A stretch of DNA of 64,000 nt, taken from assembly GCF_007830235.1 (NCBI RefSeq), contig NZ_VLKI01000013.1:1-64000 (forward strand). Reading direction: 5' to 3'. Under the pieces are notes generated by a model, which was not told the origin of the DNA, searched no databases, and was given only the letters and a program-made list of their open reading frames with translations. Positions 37,752-46,356 of this stretch are shown piece after piece. Every line of letters starts with the position of its first letter. Within the stretch, counting starts at the first letter, position 1. This DNA comes from Cytobacillus oceanisediminis. Its GTDB lineage: Bacteria; Bacillota; Bacilli; Bacillales; Cytobacillaceae. The translations under genes were made by a program, and so were the position numbers.

Positions 37752-38801
37752 CTAGGTCCGTTTTTTAGAAGATGATTCACGAATGACTAACTCAAATGGT
37801 AAAATAATTTTTATTGGAAGAACGACTTTTTCCTCTACCATTTCCATAATCGTTTTCGCGGCCATTTTTCCCATTTCATATTTGGGGATTTCCACGGTTG
37901 AAAGCGGCGGTGATGAATATTTCCCCATTTCAATATTATCCACTCCAAAGAAAGCAATATCCTCGGGGATTCTTAGCTGATTTTCTATAACTGCTCTCAT
38001 CGCAGCCAGTGCCATTAAATCACTTGCACAAACCATAGCTGTTGGCAAGTATCCAGAACTGCTTTTAATGAGTTGATTCATTCCCTCATAACTGTTTTCC
38101 ATTTTCCATCTAGTATTGATAACCCATTCATCTCGAATAGAAAGTTCCGCTTCTTTCATTGCAGATTGATAACCTTGAAATCGTGGTTCTTCGTATAAGT
38201 CCTGGAAGGCTTCATTAATTCCTCCGCCGATAAACCCAATATCACGATGACCTTGACTCACTAAATGCTGAACAACCTTTTCTATTGCCGACTTACGGTT
38301 ATAATCAATAATCGCAATATCTTTATCGGAATAGTAAAAGTCTAGTCCCACAACAGGAATGGTTTGCTGTATGTAGTCAATTAAACTCTTATCAATTCTG
38401 TCGATTAGCAGCAGTCCTTCAATCCCGAGATCATGAATTGTCTTGAGAAGAAGTGCCTCATTTTCAATCTCATCCTTAGTAATACTTATTAATGTATAAT
38501 CATTATCTGCTAAAGTATCACGAATACCTGTATAGATACTGGAAAAGTATGGATTTATCTCAGCCTGTTTAGGATTGGCAACCCAGCCAATTTTCATTGT
38601 CCTGGCATCACTTTTATTTTGTCTGTTGCTAACCAGATTTCTTGCATGCTGATTGGGTGTATACCCTAACTCTTTGACAGCCTGCCAAATTTTATTTTTC
38701 GTTTCCTGGTTAACATTTCTTGTCTGGTCATTCTGAATGACTCTGGAAACAGTAGAAATAGAAACGCCAACATACTCAGCAATATCCTTTAATCTAACCA
38801 C
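37752..38801 (-). CDS. LacI-family transcriptional regulator
   Basis: 349 residues. The HTH is VRLKDIAEYVGVSISTVSRV with a hinge NQHARNLVS near 55. The effector domain is a periplasmic-binding-protein fold (FIGGGINEAFQDLYEEPRFQ and the terminal PFELVIRESS). GTG 38801 is the start because AGAGGTG lies 6 nt upstream; the frame extends slightly further to 38810. It most likely controls the ABC transporter and oxidoreductase operons through the GGAAAACGTTTTCC-type sites. Confidence 0.9.
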   Translation of the reverse strand: MVRLKDIAEYVGVSISTVSRVIQNDQTRNVNQETKNKIWQAVKELGYTPNQHARNLVSNRQNKSDARTMKIGWVANPKQAEINPYFSSIYTGIRDTLADNDYTLISITKDEIENEALLLKTIHDLGIEGLLLIDRIDKSLIDYIQQTIPVVGLDFYYSDKDIAIIDYNRKSAIEKVVQHLVSQGHRDIGFIGGGINEAFQDLYEEPRFQGYQSAMKEAELSIRDEWVINTRWKMENSYEGMNQLIKSSSGYLPTAMVCASDLMALAAMRAVIENQLRIPEDIAFFGVDNIEMGKYSSPPLSTVEIPKYEMGKMAAKTIMEMVEEKVVLPIKIILPFELVIRESSSKKRT

Positions 38802-38910
38802 AAAACACACCTCTAGGCTGTAACTTCCTGCGGTAATCGCCGGAATTTTTTGAATTTAAATAGACTATAGCACCTATAATTATTTTAAGTCAATAGTAAT
38901 TATCATTTAT

Positions 38911-39063
38911 TTATTTTTTTATACACTCCTTCCAAGCTGTAATACCGCCCTCTAAAACAATAGAATTATATTCTTTTTCAGAAAGGATGGCTGCACACTT
39001 CGCAGCAAAATTTCCAGTCGTGCAGACAACAATAATTTCCTTTTCCTTTGGCAAAGAATATAG
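38911..39063 (-). pseudogene. C-terminal fragment of a rhodanese-like protein
   Basis: The minus strand encodes SLPKEKEIIVVCTTGNFAAK, CAAILSEKEYNSIVLEGGIT and AWKECIKK, ending at TAA 38911. This is the standard rhodanese C-terminus: the VVCTTGN loop has the catalytic Cys position, followed by the LEGGITAWK motif. It has no start and is fused out of frame to an SDR start. Confidence 0.7.
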
Positions 39064-39287
39064 CTTTCAACTGCTTTTTCGTCTGCCACATTTACAGTGA
39101 TAAGCAACATTTCTGCGTTTGGTGCAACTTCTAACACTTTACTTTTTGTTTCTTCTAAGGAAGCACCGTTTAAATCAACGAGTGAAAGTTTTGCTCCTTC
39201 TTTTGCTACTTGTAAGGCAGAAGCTTGACCCAAACCGGATCCTGCACCTGTAATTAATACTACTTTCCCATCAAACCGATTGCTCAT
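39061..39287 (-). pseudogene. N-terminal fragment of a short-chain dehydrogenase
   Basis: ATG 39287 (AAGGAGG upstream) opens MSNRFDGKVVLITGAGSGLG, then QASALQVAKEGAKLSLVDLN, up to VADEKAVESY. After this the frame leaves SDR sequence and meets the rhodanese fragment in another frame. About 75 residues of a normal 245-residue enzyme remain. The Rossmann loop is intact but the catalytic Ser-Tyr-Lys part is missing. Confidence 0.7.
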
Positions 39288-39535
39288 TGGAAATTTCCTC
39301 CTTCATTTTGTTTCTAGCTCTAAAGGGAATATCCTATTATTATTGGAAAGAATACATAACTATGCATTGATATCCCCTTAATTTACCTTTAATTAAAATA
39401 TCTTTTATTAAGGATATATAGTAGTAAAAATCATTTTTTCCTACTTAGTCCCCTGTGGTGCTTGTAAAACCGCAAAGCTGGATGATTAAGAACCATTACT
39501 GTTCAAACTTGAAGCAAAAGAACTGTCCGCATGAT

Positions 39536-40273
39536 TTATTGCGCTGTATACCCACCATCAACCGTTAAGCTGCTGCCAGTCATGAATGAAGAATCATCAG
39601 AAGCCAAGAATAATACTGCTTTTGCCATTTCTTCTGCTTTACCAAGACGTTTTATCGGTGTGGCTGCAACTAAAGCTTGCTTGCTTGCTTCCGGAATTAT
39701 AGGCGTATCAATAAATCCAGGGCACAGTGCGTTGATACGGATATTTTGTTCTGCATATTCCAGTGCAAGTGAGCGAGTTAAGTTAATCACGCCACCTTTT
39801 GCAGCGTTATAGGCTGCTGAACCAGGAGACCCTACGAAACCATACATAGATGCGGTATTAACAATCGTACCGCTGCCTGTTTTTAGCATTTCACGGATGG
39901 ACTCGCGTGCTACTAAGAAGACACCATCTAAGTCAACATTTACGGTATTGCGCCATTCTGAATACTCCAAATCATGTGAAGGATGAACACGGCCAATCCC
40001 CGCATTGTTGAAGACAATATCCACTTTTCCAAACGTTTCAACAGTTTGTTTAAAGATATTTGCGACCTCTTCTTCACTCGTAATGTTTGCTTTTATAAAA
40101 AGAGCTTTAGCGTTAAGCGCTTTCAACTCTGCCTCAAAAGCTTTCCCTTTTTCCTCATTTAAATCAACAAGAACCACTTTGGCTCCTTCTGAAACGAATA
40201 AGCGTGCTGTTGCTGCTCCAATACCAGATGCTCCACCGGTAATCACAGCTACTTTGTCTTGCAATTTCCCCAT
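39536..40273 (-). CDS. Short-chain dehydrogenase/reductase (SDR), divergent from a TetR gene
   Basis: 245 residues. TGGASGIGAATARLF binds NAD(P), NNAGIG is conserved, Ser in NTASMYGFVG and Tyr-Lys in YNAAKGG are the catalytic set. It ends with a typical DGGYTAQ terminus. Substrate is unknown. ATG 40273 has AGGAGG upstream and matches family starts; the upstream part of the open frame is not needed. The gene is divergent from a TetR regulator with paired operator-like repeats between. Confidence 0.9.
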   Translation of the reverse strand: MGKLQDKVAVITGGASGIGAATARLFVSEGAKVVLVDLNEEKGKAFEAELKALNAKALFIKANITSEEEVANIFKQTVETFGKVDIVFNNAGIGRVHPSHDLEYSEWRNTVNVDLDGVFLVARESIREMLKTGSGTIVNTASMYGFVGSPGSAAYNAAKGGVINLTRSLALEYAEQNIRINALCPGFIDTPIIPEASKQALVAATPIKRLGKAEEMAKAVLFLASDDSSFMTGSSLTVDGGYTAQ

Positions 40274-40340
40274 TCCACATCCTCCTAGTATTAAAATCTC
40301 TTTAAGACACTCAAAAAAAGTACTAGACAAATCTACAATC

Positions 40341-40383
40341 TGTACTATTTTGTTTACAATTTAATTGTACTATTTTGTTCACA
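40341..40383. promoter_or_regulatory. Two direct operator repeats for the TetR/SDR pair
   Basis: TGTACTATTTTGTTTACA (40341-40358) and TGTACTATTTTGTTCACA (40366-40383), 17 of 18 identical, each with TGT...ACA ends. They lie 68-110 bp upstream of the SDR start and about 83 bp before tetR. Confidence 0.6.
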
Positions 40384-40407
40384 TTAAACAATCAATAAGA
40401 TATGATT

Positions 40408-40430
40408 AAGTGTCTACTAGTTAGACACTT
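40408..40430. promoter_or_regulatory. Inverted repeat upstream of tetR
   Basis: Nine-base arms AAGTGTCTA and TAGACACTT around CTAGT, 36 bp before the tetR start. The spacing is right for a TetR-type operator on its own promoter. Confidence 0.55.
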
Positions 40431-40465
40431 ATGATGAAACTGTCTATTTCGAGGGAGGTTTTTTC

Positions 40466-41074
40466 ATGAATAACGAACAAAATACCACATCTCAACGACA
40501 AAATCGGACAAAAGATCATTTAAAGCAAGCATTGATTGAACTCATAAAAGAGAAGGGTTACCATTCTGTTACTGTAAAAAACATTGTCGATTATGCCTCT
40601 TATAATCGCAGTACCTTTTATATCCATTACCCAGATAAAATTGAATTTGCTGAAGATTTACTTGTTTCCATGCTTCAAGGGTTAGAAGCTTCAGTAGGCA
40701 AACCATACATACCTGGCCACAAAGTCTATACAGCCAAGCTAAATGCACCATCTTTTAATATCGTTTCTTATATCTATAAAAACCGGAATTTTTTTGAACT
40801 GTTAAATTACGATGACACGTTACCAGGGTTACACATACAGTTCCCTCAAACTATCTTAAAAATTTATAAGGAACAATTTATATTCGAAACCATCAACAAT
40901 ATCCCAGTCAATATGGATTACTTTAAACGCTATACAGCCTATGGCTTTTATGGACTCCTTCAGAATTGGATTCAAAATGGCTTCAAAGTATCCCAAGAGG
41001 AATTTATCGAAGAAGTCATTGACTTAACTAAAACACATATTTACTCCCTTAAGTATATTGGAAATAACTCATAA
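40466..41074 (+). CDS. TetR/AcrR-family regulator
   Basis: 202 residues. An N-terminal HTH (RQNRTKDHLKQALIELIKEK, GYHSVTVKNIVDYASYNRST) is followed by a helical C-terminal domain with a TetR_C-type end (FYGLLQNWIQNGFKVSQEEF). ATG 40466 has GGGAGG upstream. It is divergent from the SDR gene at 39536, which it likely controls together with itself. The effector is unknown. Confidence 0.9.
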   Translation: MNNEQNTTSQRQNRTKDHLKQALIELIKEKGYHSVTVKNIVDYASYNRSTFYIHYPDKIEFAEDLLVSMLQGLEASVGKPYIPGHKVYTAKLNAPSFNIVSYIYKNRNFFELLNYDDTLPGLHIQFPQTILKIYKEQFIFETINNIPVNMDYFKRYTAYGFYGLLQNWIQNGFKVSQEEFIEEVIDLTKTHIYSLKYIGNNS

Positions 41075-41190
41075 ATTCCTGGCATCTTTAAATGAGGATT
41101 GCATAAAATAACTCTTTCCAAGTTTAATGGAAAGGGAAAAAAGAGCTTATGTTTATATCACGTCTTAATGGTAACTGGTACCTTTTATTT

Positions 41191-41436
41191 AAAGGCTCTG
41201 TTAAATTTGCCTGTTGATTTCCTCTGCAGGCACTCCCTTTCCGCGGGCGGTCCGACGCTCCTCGTCGCTTTGCTCCTGCGGGGTCTCCCTTTGATCCGCA
41301 CTCCCGCAGGACTTTGAATAAGCTTCCCTGAAATAACACCGCACGAAGGAAATGCGAATGCATTTTCGCGGGATTAGTGCCTTTCGCTCCAATCAACAGG
41401 GTGCTAAAAAACAACAATAAGCTTTAACAGAGCCTA
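41191..41436. repeat. MITE-like GC-rich element (family R2), copy 3
   Basis: About 245 bp with perfect 13-bp terminal inverted repeats (AGGCTCTGTTAAA and TTTAACAGAGCCT). The core is diverged, but keeps CTTTCCGCGGGCGG, CTCCTGCGGGGTCTC and CTCCCGCAGGAC. Two overlapping open frames within it are spurious. Confidence 0.8.
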
Positions 41437-41472
41437 TTTAAAAAGAAGAATTCTTTAGAAGTATCTTCTAAC

Positions 41473-41533
41473 AAAAGGTGCCTGTCCCCTTATTCATTAA
41501 TTCTTTAAAGAAGAAGGTGGACAGGCGCCTTAT
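41473..41533. repeat. R1 stem-loop repeat, copy 7
   Basis: AAGGTGCCTGTCC and GGACAGGCGCCTT arms with a loop containing an ATTAATTCTTT variant. It lies between tetR and the phoX stop. Confidence 0.7.
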
Positions 41534-41609
41534 TAATAATTTTCCTGATAGTTTCGATTCCTGTATTTAAAGATCTAGTGAAAATGATCTCTTATGCCCT
41601 ACCCTGCAA

Positions 41610-43052
41610 TTAGATAATGGGCATTCCGTGGCGTTCTAAAGCTGCGGCTTCTAGATTAGACATCCCCTGTTTTTCTGCGAATGCAGCCAGCTTATCTGAA
41701 ACAGCAGGCGCGAAGGAAGCTGGAGGAGCTGCGTAACTCATTGCACGCTGGCGAGCAGCATTTCTTCGCGAGAAAGGACCGGTTATCGCAAAAGTTATGC
41801 CTGGGCTTTGGATATTAACGAAGAGAGTGTTGCCATCTGGTGAAAATGCAGGTCCTGCAAATTCAGAACCGTTTAGGGTATTCTCCGCAAACGGGTATAC
41901 ATTCCCTTCAGGAGTAAGGCCTATAATTCGGTCGTTTCCGCTTCCATCTTCGGCAATCCACAGGTCTCCCCAAGGAGTAATCGTTATATTATCGGGCATT
42001 TCCAGGTCATTTGAAGCTGCAGATTCATAGAACAGCTCTAGTGTATTGGTTGCCGGATAGTAGCGGTAGACACGGCCAAGTTTTCCTGTGCCGGCACTGG
42101 TATCGTCAAACCAAAGTGTTCCTGCTGCAAACCAGGCTCCTTCCAAGCGGCTAAAGCGAATGCATCCCATATCACGCGCATCTTCTTTTGCACGCTCTGG
42201 ATTAATTTGCTTCCAAACGATCCCAAACCTTTGTCCATTGCTGAAGGTGCTGGCTGAGGAAGAAGGCAATTCATCAATGGCTGCCGCTTCAAGAATTCCG
42301 CCTTTTTGCAAAGAACCAAGTTTTTGACTGCGGTCATTTGGAGTAAAACGATATAAAAAGCTTGGATTGCTATCCTCAGTTAAGTACCAGATGCCTGTTG
42401 CTGGATCGACCGCACATGCTTCATGAGAAAAGTAACCCATATCCCGAATAGGTGTTTTCGACATTTCATTTTCAGGCTCATGCGGATTTACTTCAAAAAC
42501 AAAACCATGTCCAAGTTCCCGGGTCTCCTCACATGTTAACCATGTTCCCCATGTGGAAGGCCCGCCTGCACAGTTCCTGATATTTCCTGAATTCGTCACA
42601 TACTCGCTAATGACCTCGTTATTTTGTCCGACAATCAGAGCAGTTGTTCCGCCAGCAGCTCCTTTGCTCCATGGATTCTTTCCGTTAACAGGGAAATCTG
42701 CATTCGTTCCGAGTTCATGATTCCTCACAAGGATCGTTGTATTTTTTTGGCCATGAAAGGCAGCCATTCCATCAAGATTGCCGGGAACCAAATCGCCGTT
42801 AGACATTCGATCTCCTGTTTTAGAAATGATTTTGTATTTAAATCCCCGGGGAAGATCCAGAATACCCTCTGGATCTTTGACTAAAGGACCGTAGCCTCCG
42901 AAACCGCTAGTTGGGTTTGGAGCTGCAGCCAGCGCACTGGAGGCTCCGCCCATTGAAAAAAGTCCAGTTGACCCCAGAGTGATTGCCAGCGTGCTCATTC
43001 CCCCAACTTTTAAAAAATCTCTTCTGTTAAGATCCTTGCTTCCTAATAACAT
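41610..43052 (-). CDS. phoX: PhoX-family (DUF839) secreted phosphatase
   Basis: 480 residues. A Tat signal peptide (NRRDFLKVGG, then a hydrophobic stretch ending ALAAA near 44) exports the folded protein. The rest is a PhoX/DUF839 beta-propeller with GGTTALIVG, STWGTWLTCEETRELGHGF and FEVNPHEPENEMSKTPIRDM. PhoX enzymes bind Ca/Fe and release phosphate from phosphomonoesters. ATG 43052 has AGGAGG upstream. Four PHO-box-like repeats lie 60-97 bp upstream of the start, which supports phosphate control and this role. Confidence 0.88.
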   Translation of the reverse strand: MLLGSKDLNRRDFLKVGGMSTLAITLGSTGLFSMGGASSALAAAPNPTSGFGGYGPLVKDPEGILDLPRGFKYKIISKTGDRMSNGDLVPGNLDGMAAFHGQKNTTILVRNHELGTNADFPVNGKNPWSKGAAGGTTALIVGQNNEVISEYVTNSGNIRNCAGGPSTWGTWLTCEETRELGHGFVFEVNPHEPENEMSKTPIRDMGYFSHEACAVDPATGIWYLTEDSNPSFLYRFTPNDRSQKLGSLQKGGILEAAAIDELPSSSASTFSNGQRFGIVWKQINPERAKEDARDMGCIRFSRLEGAWFAAGTLWFDDTSAGTGKLGRVYRYYPATNTLELFYESAASNDLEMPDNITITPWGDLWIAEDGSGNDRIIGLTPEGNVYPFAENTLNGSEFAGPAFSPDGNTLFVNIQSPGITFAITGPFSRRNAARQRAMSYAAPPASFAPAVSDKLAAFAEKQGMSNLEAAALERHGMPII

Positions 43053-43110
43053 AAAAATACCTCCTATTTTTTTGGAGCTGTCATTCTCCTAAGCTTTCTA
43101 TTAAATAAGT

Positions 43111-43149
43111 TAACAGAATATTCTTAAGGGGAAGTTAACCTTTTGTAAA
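43111..43149 (-). promoter_or_regulatory. PhoP (PHO) boxes upstream of phoX
   Basis: On the minus strand TTTACA (43144-43149), TTAACT (43133-43138), TTAAGA (43122-43127) and CTGTTA (43111-43116) follow one another at exactly 5-nt spacing. The Bacillus PhoP site is TT(A/T/C)ACA repeated every 11 bp; the first is exact and the next two are near matches. Confidence 0.75.
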
Positions 43150-43414
43150 ATATGAATAAACAAAAAATAGGAGTTAAGTTGGGGGTTTCTAGCTGGATCT
43201 AAGAAAGGATGAAACGTTTATTAAGCCTGTGGCCGCCTAAAATAATATATTTTTAATTAAAACAGGTAAAAAGAATGCCTCTTTTTTTGACGACTAGTAA
43301 AAATGGAATATTTCTTAAAGAAAGTAGTAATTTTACAAATTCTTAATAAATTTTAAAACGAACTAGTCCAGGCCCCATTTCATGACCAATAGATAAGATT
43401 TATGAAATTATTAA
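43150..43414. other. Gene-free stretch
   Basis: About 265 bp between the phoX control region and the PD-(D/E)XK gene end. It is AT-rich, with no repeat, hairpin or open frame I can support. Confidence 0.5.
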
Positions 43415-44518
43415 TTACGAAATGTTCACCATTTGGTCTATTAGAGGAATTAGCTTCTCCATTACATCTATTAATTCTCTAACTACATCTTCAAACCGCT
43501 GGTTGTTGTTAATATTAATGCGCAGGATCGAATTACTCCCTTTTCTTATAGTAAATAACTCTTTTTGATCCAGATTCTTTATTAACTGATGAAGGTAGTC
43601 ATATCTTTTCTCACGGAGAAGTTCATATTCTTTATATCCTTTAACGTTTAAATAATCTTTCTTGGGTTTATAAGGATTTGGCTCATAATGCAAGGCAAAG
43701 TCTGAAACTTTACTAAAGTTTAATAAGTTAATAGATAGTTCAAAATGAATATTCATGGAATTAGCTAATAATTTCTCTCCATCAAAGCGGTTCTGAACCC
43801 ATTCTTTTTTACTGAACAAGAACACAGCAGCATTTCTGCCAAATCCCCCTGCTTCCCCGAAAGTCATTGTAAGCCGATTTGGCAATGTATCTTGAACTGT
43901 TTGAAGCATATTGATCCAAATCAGTTTTTTCTGTAATGCATTAAGATTTTTGGTTTTAGCCGCAATGTTATCTGTTAGTTTTGCTGAGGTAATTGGTTCA
44001 TAGAATTCTTTAAGTAAAGATGAAAAATCATACATAATCTTCCTTGCTGCTTCATCTTTTATTACGTTATTCCAATCCACATGAACAAAATCCAAATAAT
44101 CTTTTTTATCAAAAAAAGGGTTTTTTGCTGGTGTATAAGGATCTAAGGTCAAGAACAGAAATTTAATCGGAACATCCTGCCCTACTTTGAGCGTGGAATA
44201 AAGCTTCCCTTTTCCTTTATCAGATGCATATCTATTTGTTTGTTCAGCTCCCTCAAGTGCACCCAGTTTATTCTCAATCACGATAATCAAATCGGTTTTG
44301 TAATTAACTTTCCTTTCGATCACTAAATCCGGGGTACCAATCCCCCTCCCTAGACCTATACGTGTCTTTGAAACAAACCTCGCATCTGTATCTGACACAT
44401 CACATATTGACCTTGCAAACCATTTAGCATAATTCTCTTCACTGTTTATAAGATTAGAAATAAAATCTGTAATAACATCTTCTCGGTAAAAACTGTTTAA
44501 TAACGCAATCGTGTTCAT
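43415..44518 (-). CDS. PD-(D/E)XK nuclease superfamily protein (PDDEXK_4-like)
   Basis: About 367 residues. An early helix (LLNSFYREDVITDFISNLIN) carries a conserved Glu. GIGTPDLVIER gives the Asp and LIIVIENKLGALEGAEQTNR the Glu-x-Lys (Asp64, Glu82 and Lys84 counted from this start). This is a complete D...ExK core of the PDDEXK_4 type. C-terminal sequence is helical and unfamiliar. Such proteins occur alone or in defence islands; no defence partners are visible here. ATG 44518 (or 44521) follows a weak AAGGTTGG. Nuclease activity is inferred from the motif only. Confidence 0.75.
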   Translation of the reverse strand: MNTIALLNSFYREDVITDFISNLINSEENYAKWFARSICDVSDTDARFVSKTRIGLGRGIGTPDLVIERKVNYKTDLIIVIENKLGALEGAEQTNRYASDKGKGKLYSTLKVGQDVPIKFLFLTLDPYTPAKNPFFDKKDYLDFVHVDWNNVIKDEAARKIMYDFSSLLKEFYEPITSAKLTDNIAAKTKNLNALQKKLIWINMLQTVQDTLPNRLTMTFGEAGGFGRNAAVFLFSKKEWVQNRFDGEKLLANSMNIHFELSINLLNFSKVSDFALHYEPNPYKPKKDYLNVKGYKEYELLREKRYDYLHQLIKNLDQKELFTIRKGSNSILRININNNQRFEDVVRELIDVMEKLIPLIDQMVNIS

Positions 44519-44594
44519 CATAATCCAACCTTTTTCTTTATTAAAAAACAAAATATCTGTACTTTAACAATATTATCAACTTATAAAGCAAATT

Positions 44595-44629
44595 AAAAAG
44601 GCATTACTTTCATGAAGAATGCCTTTTTT
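44595..44629. terminator. Bidirectional terminator
   Basis: AAAAAGGCATT and AATGCCTTTTTT pair, with A-run left and T-run right. It ends the minus-strand gene at 44746. Confidence 0.75.
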
Positions 44630-44745
44630 CAAATATGTAATTAGTCAATTCCCAGTTGTGAATAATTTAATGTCTTAATCCACTGTTATCATTTTTTCAA
44701 GTATGGTTTACCTCTTTCTAACTTAAATCGGTGGCTATTACTTTG

Positions 44746-45396
44746 CTATTTCTTCTTTTGTCGAAATAAATCAACTGATTTATATCCTTGTGATAAGATA
44801 TCAACCATCTGTGCTTCGCGTTTATCACGTGTTTTCTGCTGCTTAACAGAAAAGATATAACGAGCCCAATCCTTTTGATAACCTGGTGTTAGTTCCTGAT
44901 AAAATTTCAATTCATTTGGATAATCTGCTAATAGCTTTTCAACATCTTTCACGTTATCCTCGTAATCAGCTACACACTGACTTGGAGCGGATGACTTTTT
45001 TTCTTTCTTCTTTTCACGTTTTAATCCAACAACAGTAAATACATCATCCATACTCACCATCCGCGAGAATTTTACATCGCTATTTTCCACATATCCATCT
45101 TCGCCTACTTTCATTACTGGAAAAATATCATCTCTATGAACGAACGTATCATACCGTTTATTCCCTTTTTTCGGATAGGCGAAAAATAAGTATCCTTTTT
45201 CAAGCAGCTGTTCCTCATTGATCACTTTTCGAGTATGATTCACCATTTCATCAATCGTTTCTACAAAGATGAAAATAGTATCATGCTCCCCTGATAATTC
45301 CGCCTTATATCCATTAAATAAATCATAATCACTTGGCTGATGAAGCACAGCCATATTTTTATATTTGCTCAGATTTAATTTATCAATAATTGTCAT
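44746..45396 (-). CDS. YdeI/OmpD-associated (OmdA) family protein with N-terminal DUF1801-type region
   Basis: 216 residues. The N-terminal 125 residues are an unfamiliar alpha/beta region (IFIFVETIDEMVNHTRKVIN, VHRDDIFPVMKVGEDGYVEN). A Lys-rich linker (KREKKKEKKSS) leads into the OmdA-type end: DYPNELKFYQELTPGYQKDW and IFSVKQQKTRDKREAQMVDI. The OmdA part is known from bacteriocin-protection and YdeI proteins; function is not settled. ATG 45396 has AAAGGAG upstream and a terminator follows. Confidence 0.75.
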   Translation of the reverse strand: MTIIDKLNLSKYKNMAVLHQPSDYDLFNGYKAELSGEHDTIFIFVETIDEMVNHTRKVINEEQLLEKGYLFFAYPKKGNKRYDTFVHRDDIFPVMKVGEDGYVENSDVKFSRMVSMDDVFTVVGLKREKKKEKKSSAPSQCVADYEDNVKDVEKLLADYPNELKFYQELTPGYQKDWARYIFSVKQQKTRDKREAQMVDILSQGYKSVDLFRQKKK

Positions 45397-45428
45397 AATG
45401 TACTCCTTTATTTAATCTTTTTTCTAAT

Positions 45429-45650
45429 GGCTGTTTTCCTAAAGTTTGTTGATTATAGGCTGCTGACTAGGTTAACCACTGAGTTGATTGGAGCGGAAGG
45501 TACGAGACTCCTGAGGGAGTAGGGTACCAAGGGAGCCCCTGCACCCCATGGCGTCGAGGAGGCTCCCGGTAACCCCGTGGAAAGCGAGTGCCTGCAGAGG
45601 AAATCAACGAGCAGAATTCCTAAAACAACAATTTAGGAGAAAAGAGCCTT
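45429..45650. repeat. MITE-like GC-rich element (family R2), copy 4, inverted orientation
   Basis: About 222 bp in reverse orientation to copies 1 and 5. The ends GGCTGTTTTCCTAAA and TTTAGGAGAAAAGAGCC are inverted repeats. The core holds ACTCCTGAGGGAGTAGG and CCGTGGAAAGCGAGTGCCTG. Confidence 0.75.
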
Positions 45651-45807
45651 CTAAATAATACCACTTAAGAAGTGTTAACGAATAAAAATACTTATATACA
45701 CACTTAAAATGATCATATCTGGACTTTATCTAATTGTCATTGATTTGAATATATCTTATACTTCTATTAAATTTCAAAACAATTCTTGAAATGAAAGGAT
45801 GATTAAG

Positions 45808-46206
45808 ATGGGGACGGAACAACAGTTTACATCGAACCTCACCCATAAAGAGAAAGCAGTTTCTTTTCTGCAGCTCGTAGCATCAGGGAATGTTCGTGAA
45901 GCATACCAGCGTTACATCGGTCCAGATTTTTCTCACCACAATCCCTTTTTCCATGGCGATGCAGATTCACTCATGCTTGCGATGGAAGAGAATGCAGTTC
46001 AAAACCCAAACAAAATATTAAAGATCAAAAAGGCTATCCAAGAAAATGACACTGTTGCTGTTTATTCTCATGTGAAGCAGAATCCCGAGGATCTTGGAGG
46101 AGCAGTTGTACATATCTTTCGTTTTCAAGATGACCAGATTGTTGAACTTTGGGATGTAGGGCAGCCTATACCTGAAGATTCTCCTAATAAGAATGGGATG
46201 TTTTAA
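45808..46206 (+). CDS. NTF2-like (SnoaL-type) protein
   Basis: A 132-residue single-domain NTF2/SnoaL-like protein. EKAVSFLQLVASGNVREAYQ and YIGPDFSHHNPFFHGD open the fold; VVHIFRFQDDQIVELWDVGQ is the typical central strand pair and ends PIPEDSPNKNGMF. Proteins of this kind bind or isomerise small molecules; no substrate can be named. ATG 45808 has GAAAGGA 8 nt upstream and is preferred over an ATG at 45799. Single gene. Confidence 0.85.
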   Translation: MGTEQQFTSNLTHKEKAVSFLQLVASGNVREAYQRYIGPDFSHHNPFFHGDADSLMLAMEENAVQNPNKILKIKKAIQENDTVAVYSHVKQNPEDLGGAVVHIFRFQDDQIVELWDVGQPIPEDSPNKNGMF

Positions 46207-46321
46207 GGTACTGATCAAAAGGGAAAAAATCAGCCGGTATACAATTAATGTTATCATTTGTAAAGGAAATCTATGTCCCCTGTTTCAGAGACTTGACCAT
46301 ACCGAATTGCATAACGCTACT

Positions 46322-46356
46322 AAAAAAAGAGCTCCTTCATTATAATAAGGAGCTCT
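46322..46356 (-). terminator. Terminator of the Zur-box operon, overlapping the MATE stop
   Basis: On the minus strand AGAGCTCCTTA and the matching AAGGAGCTCT form the stem, followed by TTTTTTTA. The first arm lies within the last codons of the MATE gene. Confidence 0.85.

Noticed and set aside
41124..41417. Frames of 63-97 residues in the 41191 repeat
   Set aside because: Same repeat-derived artefact.
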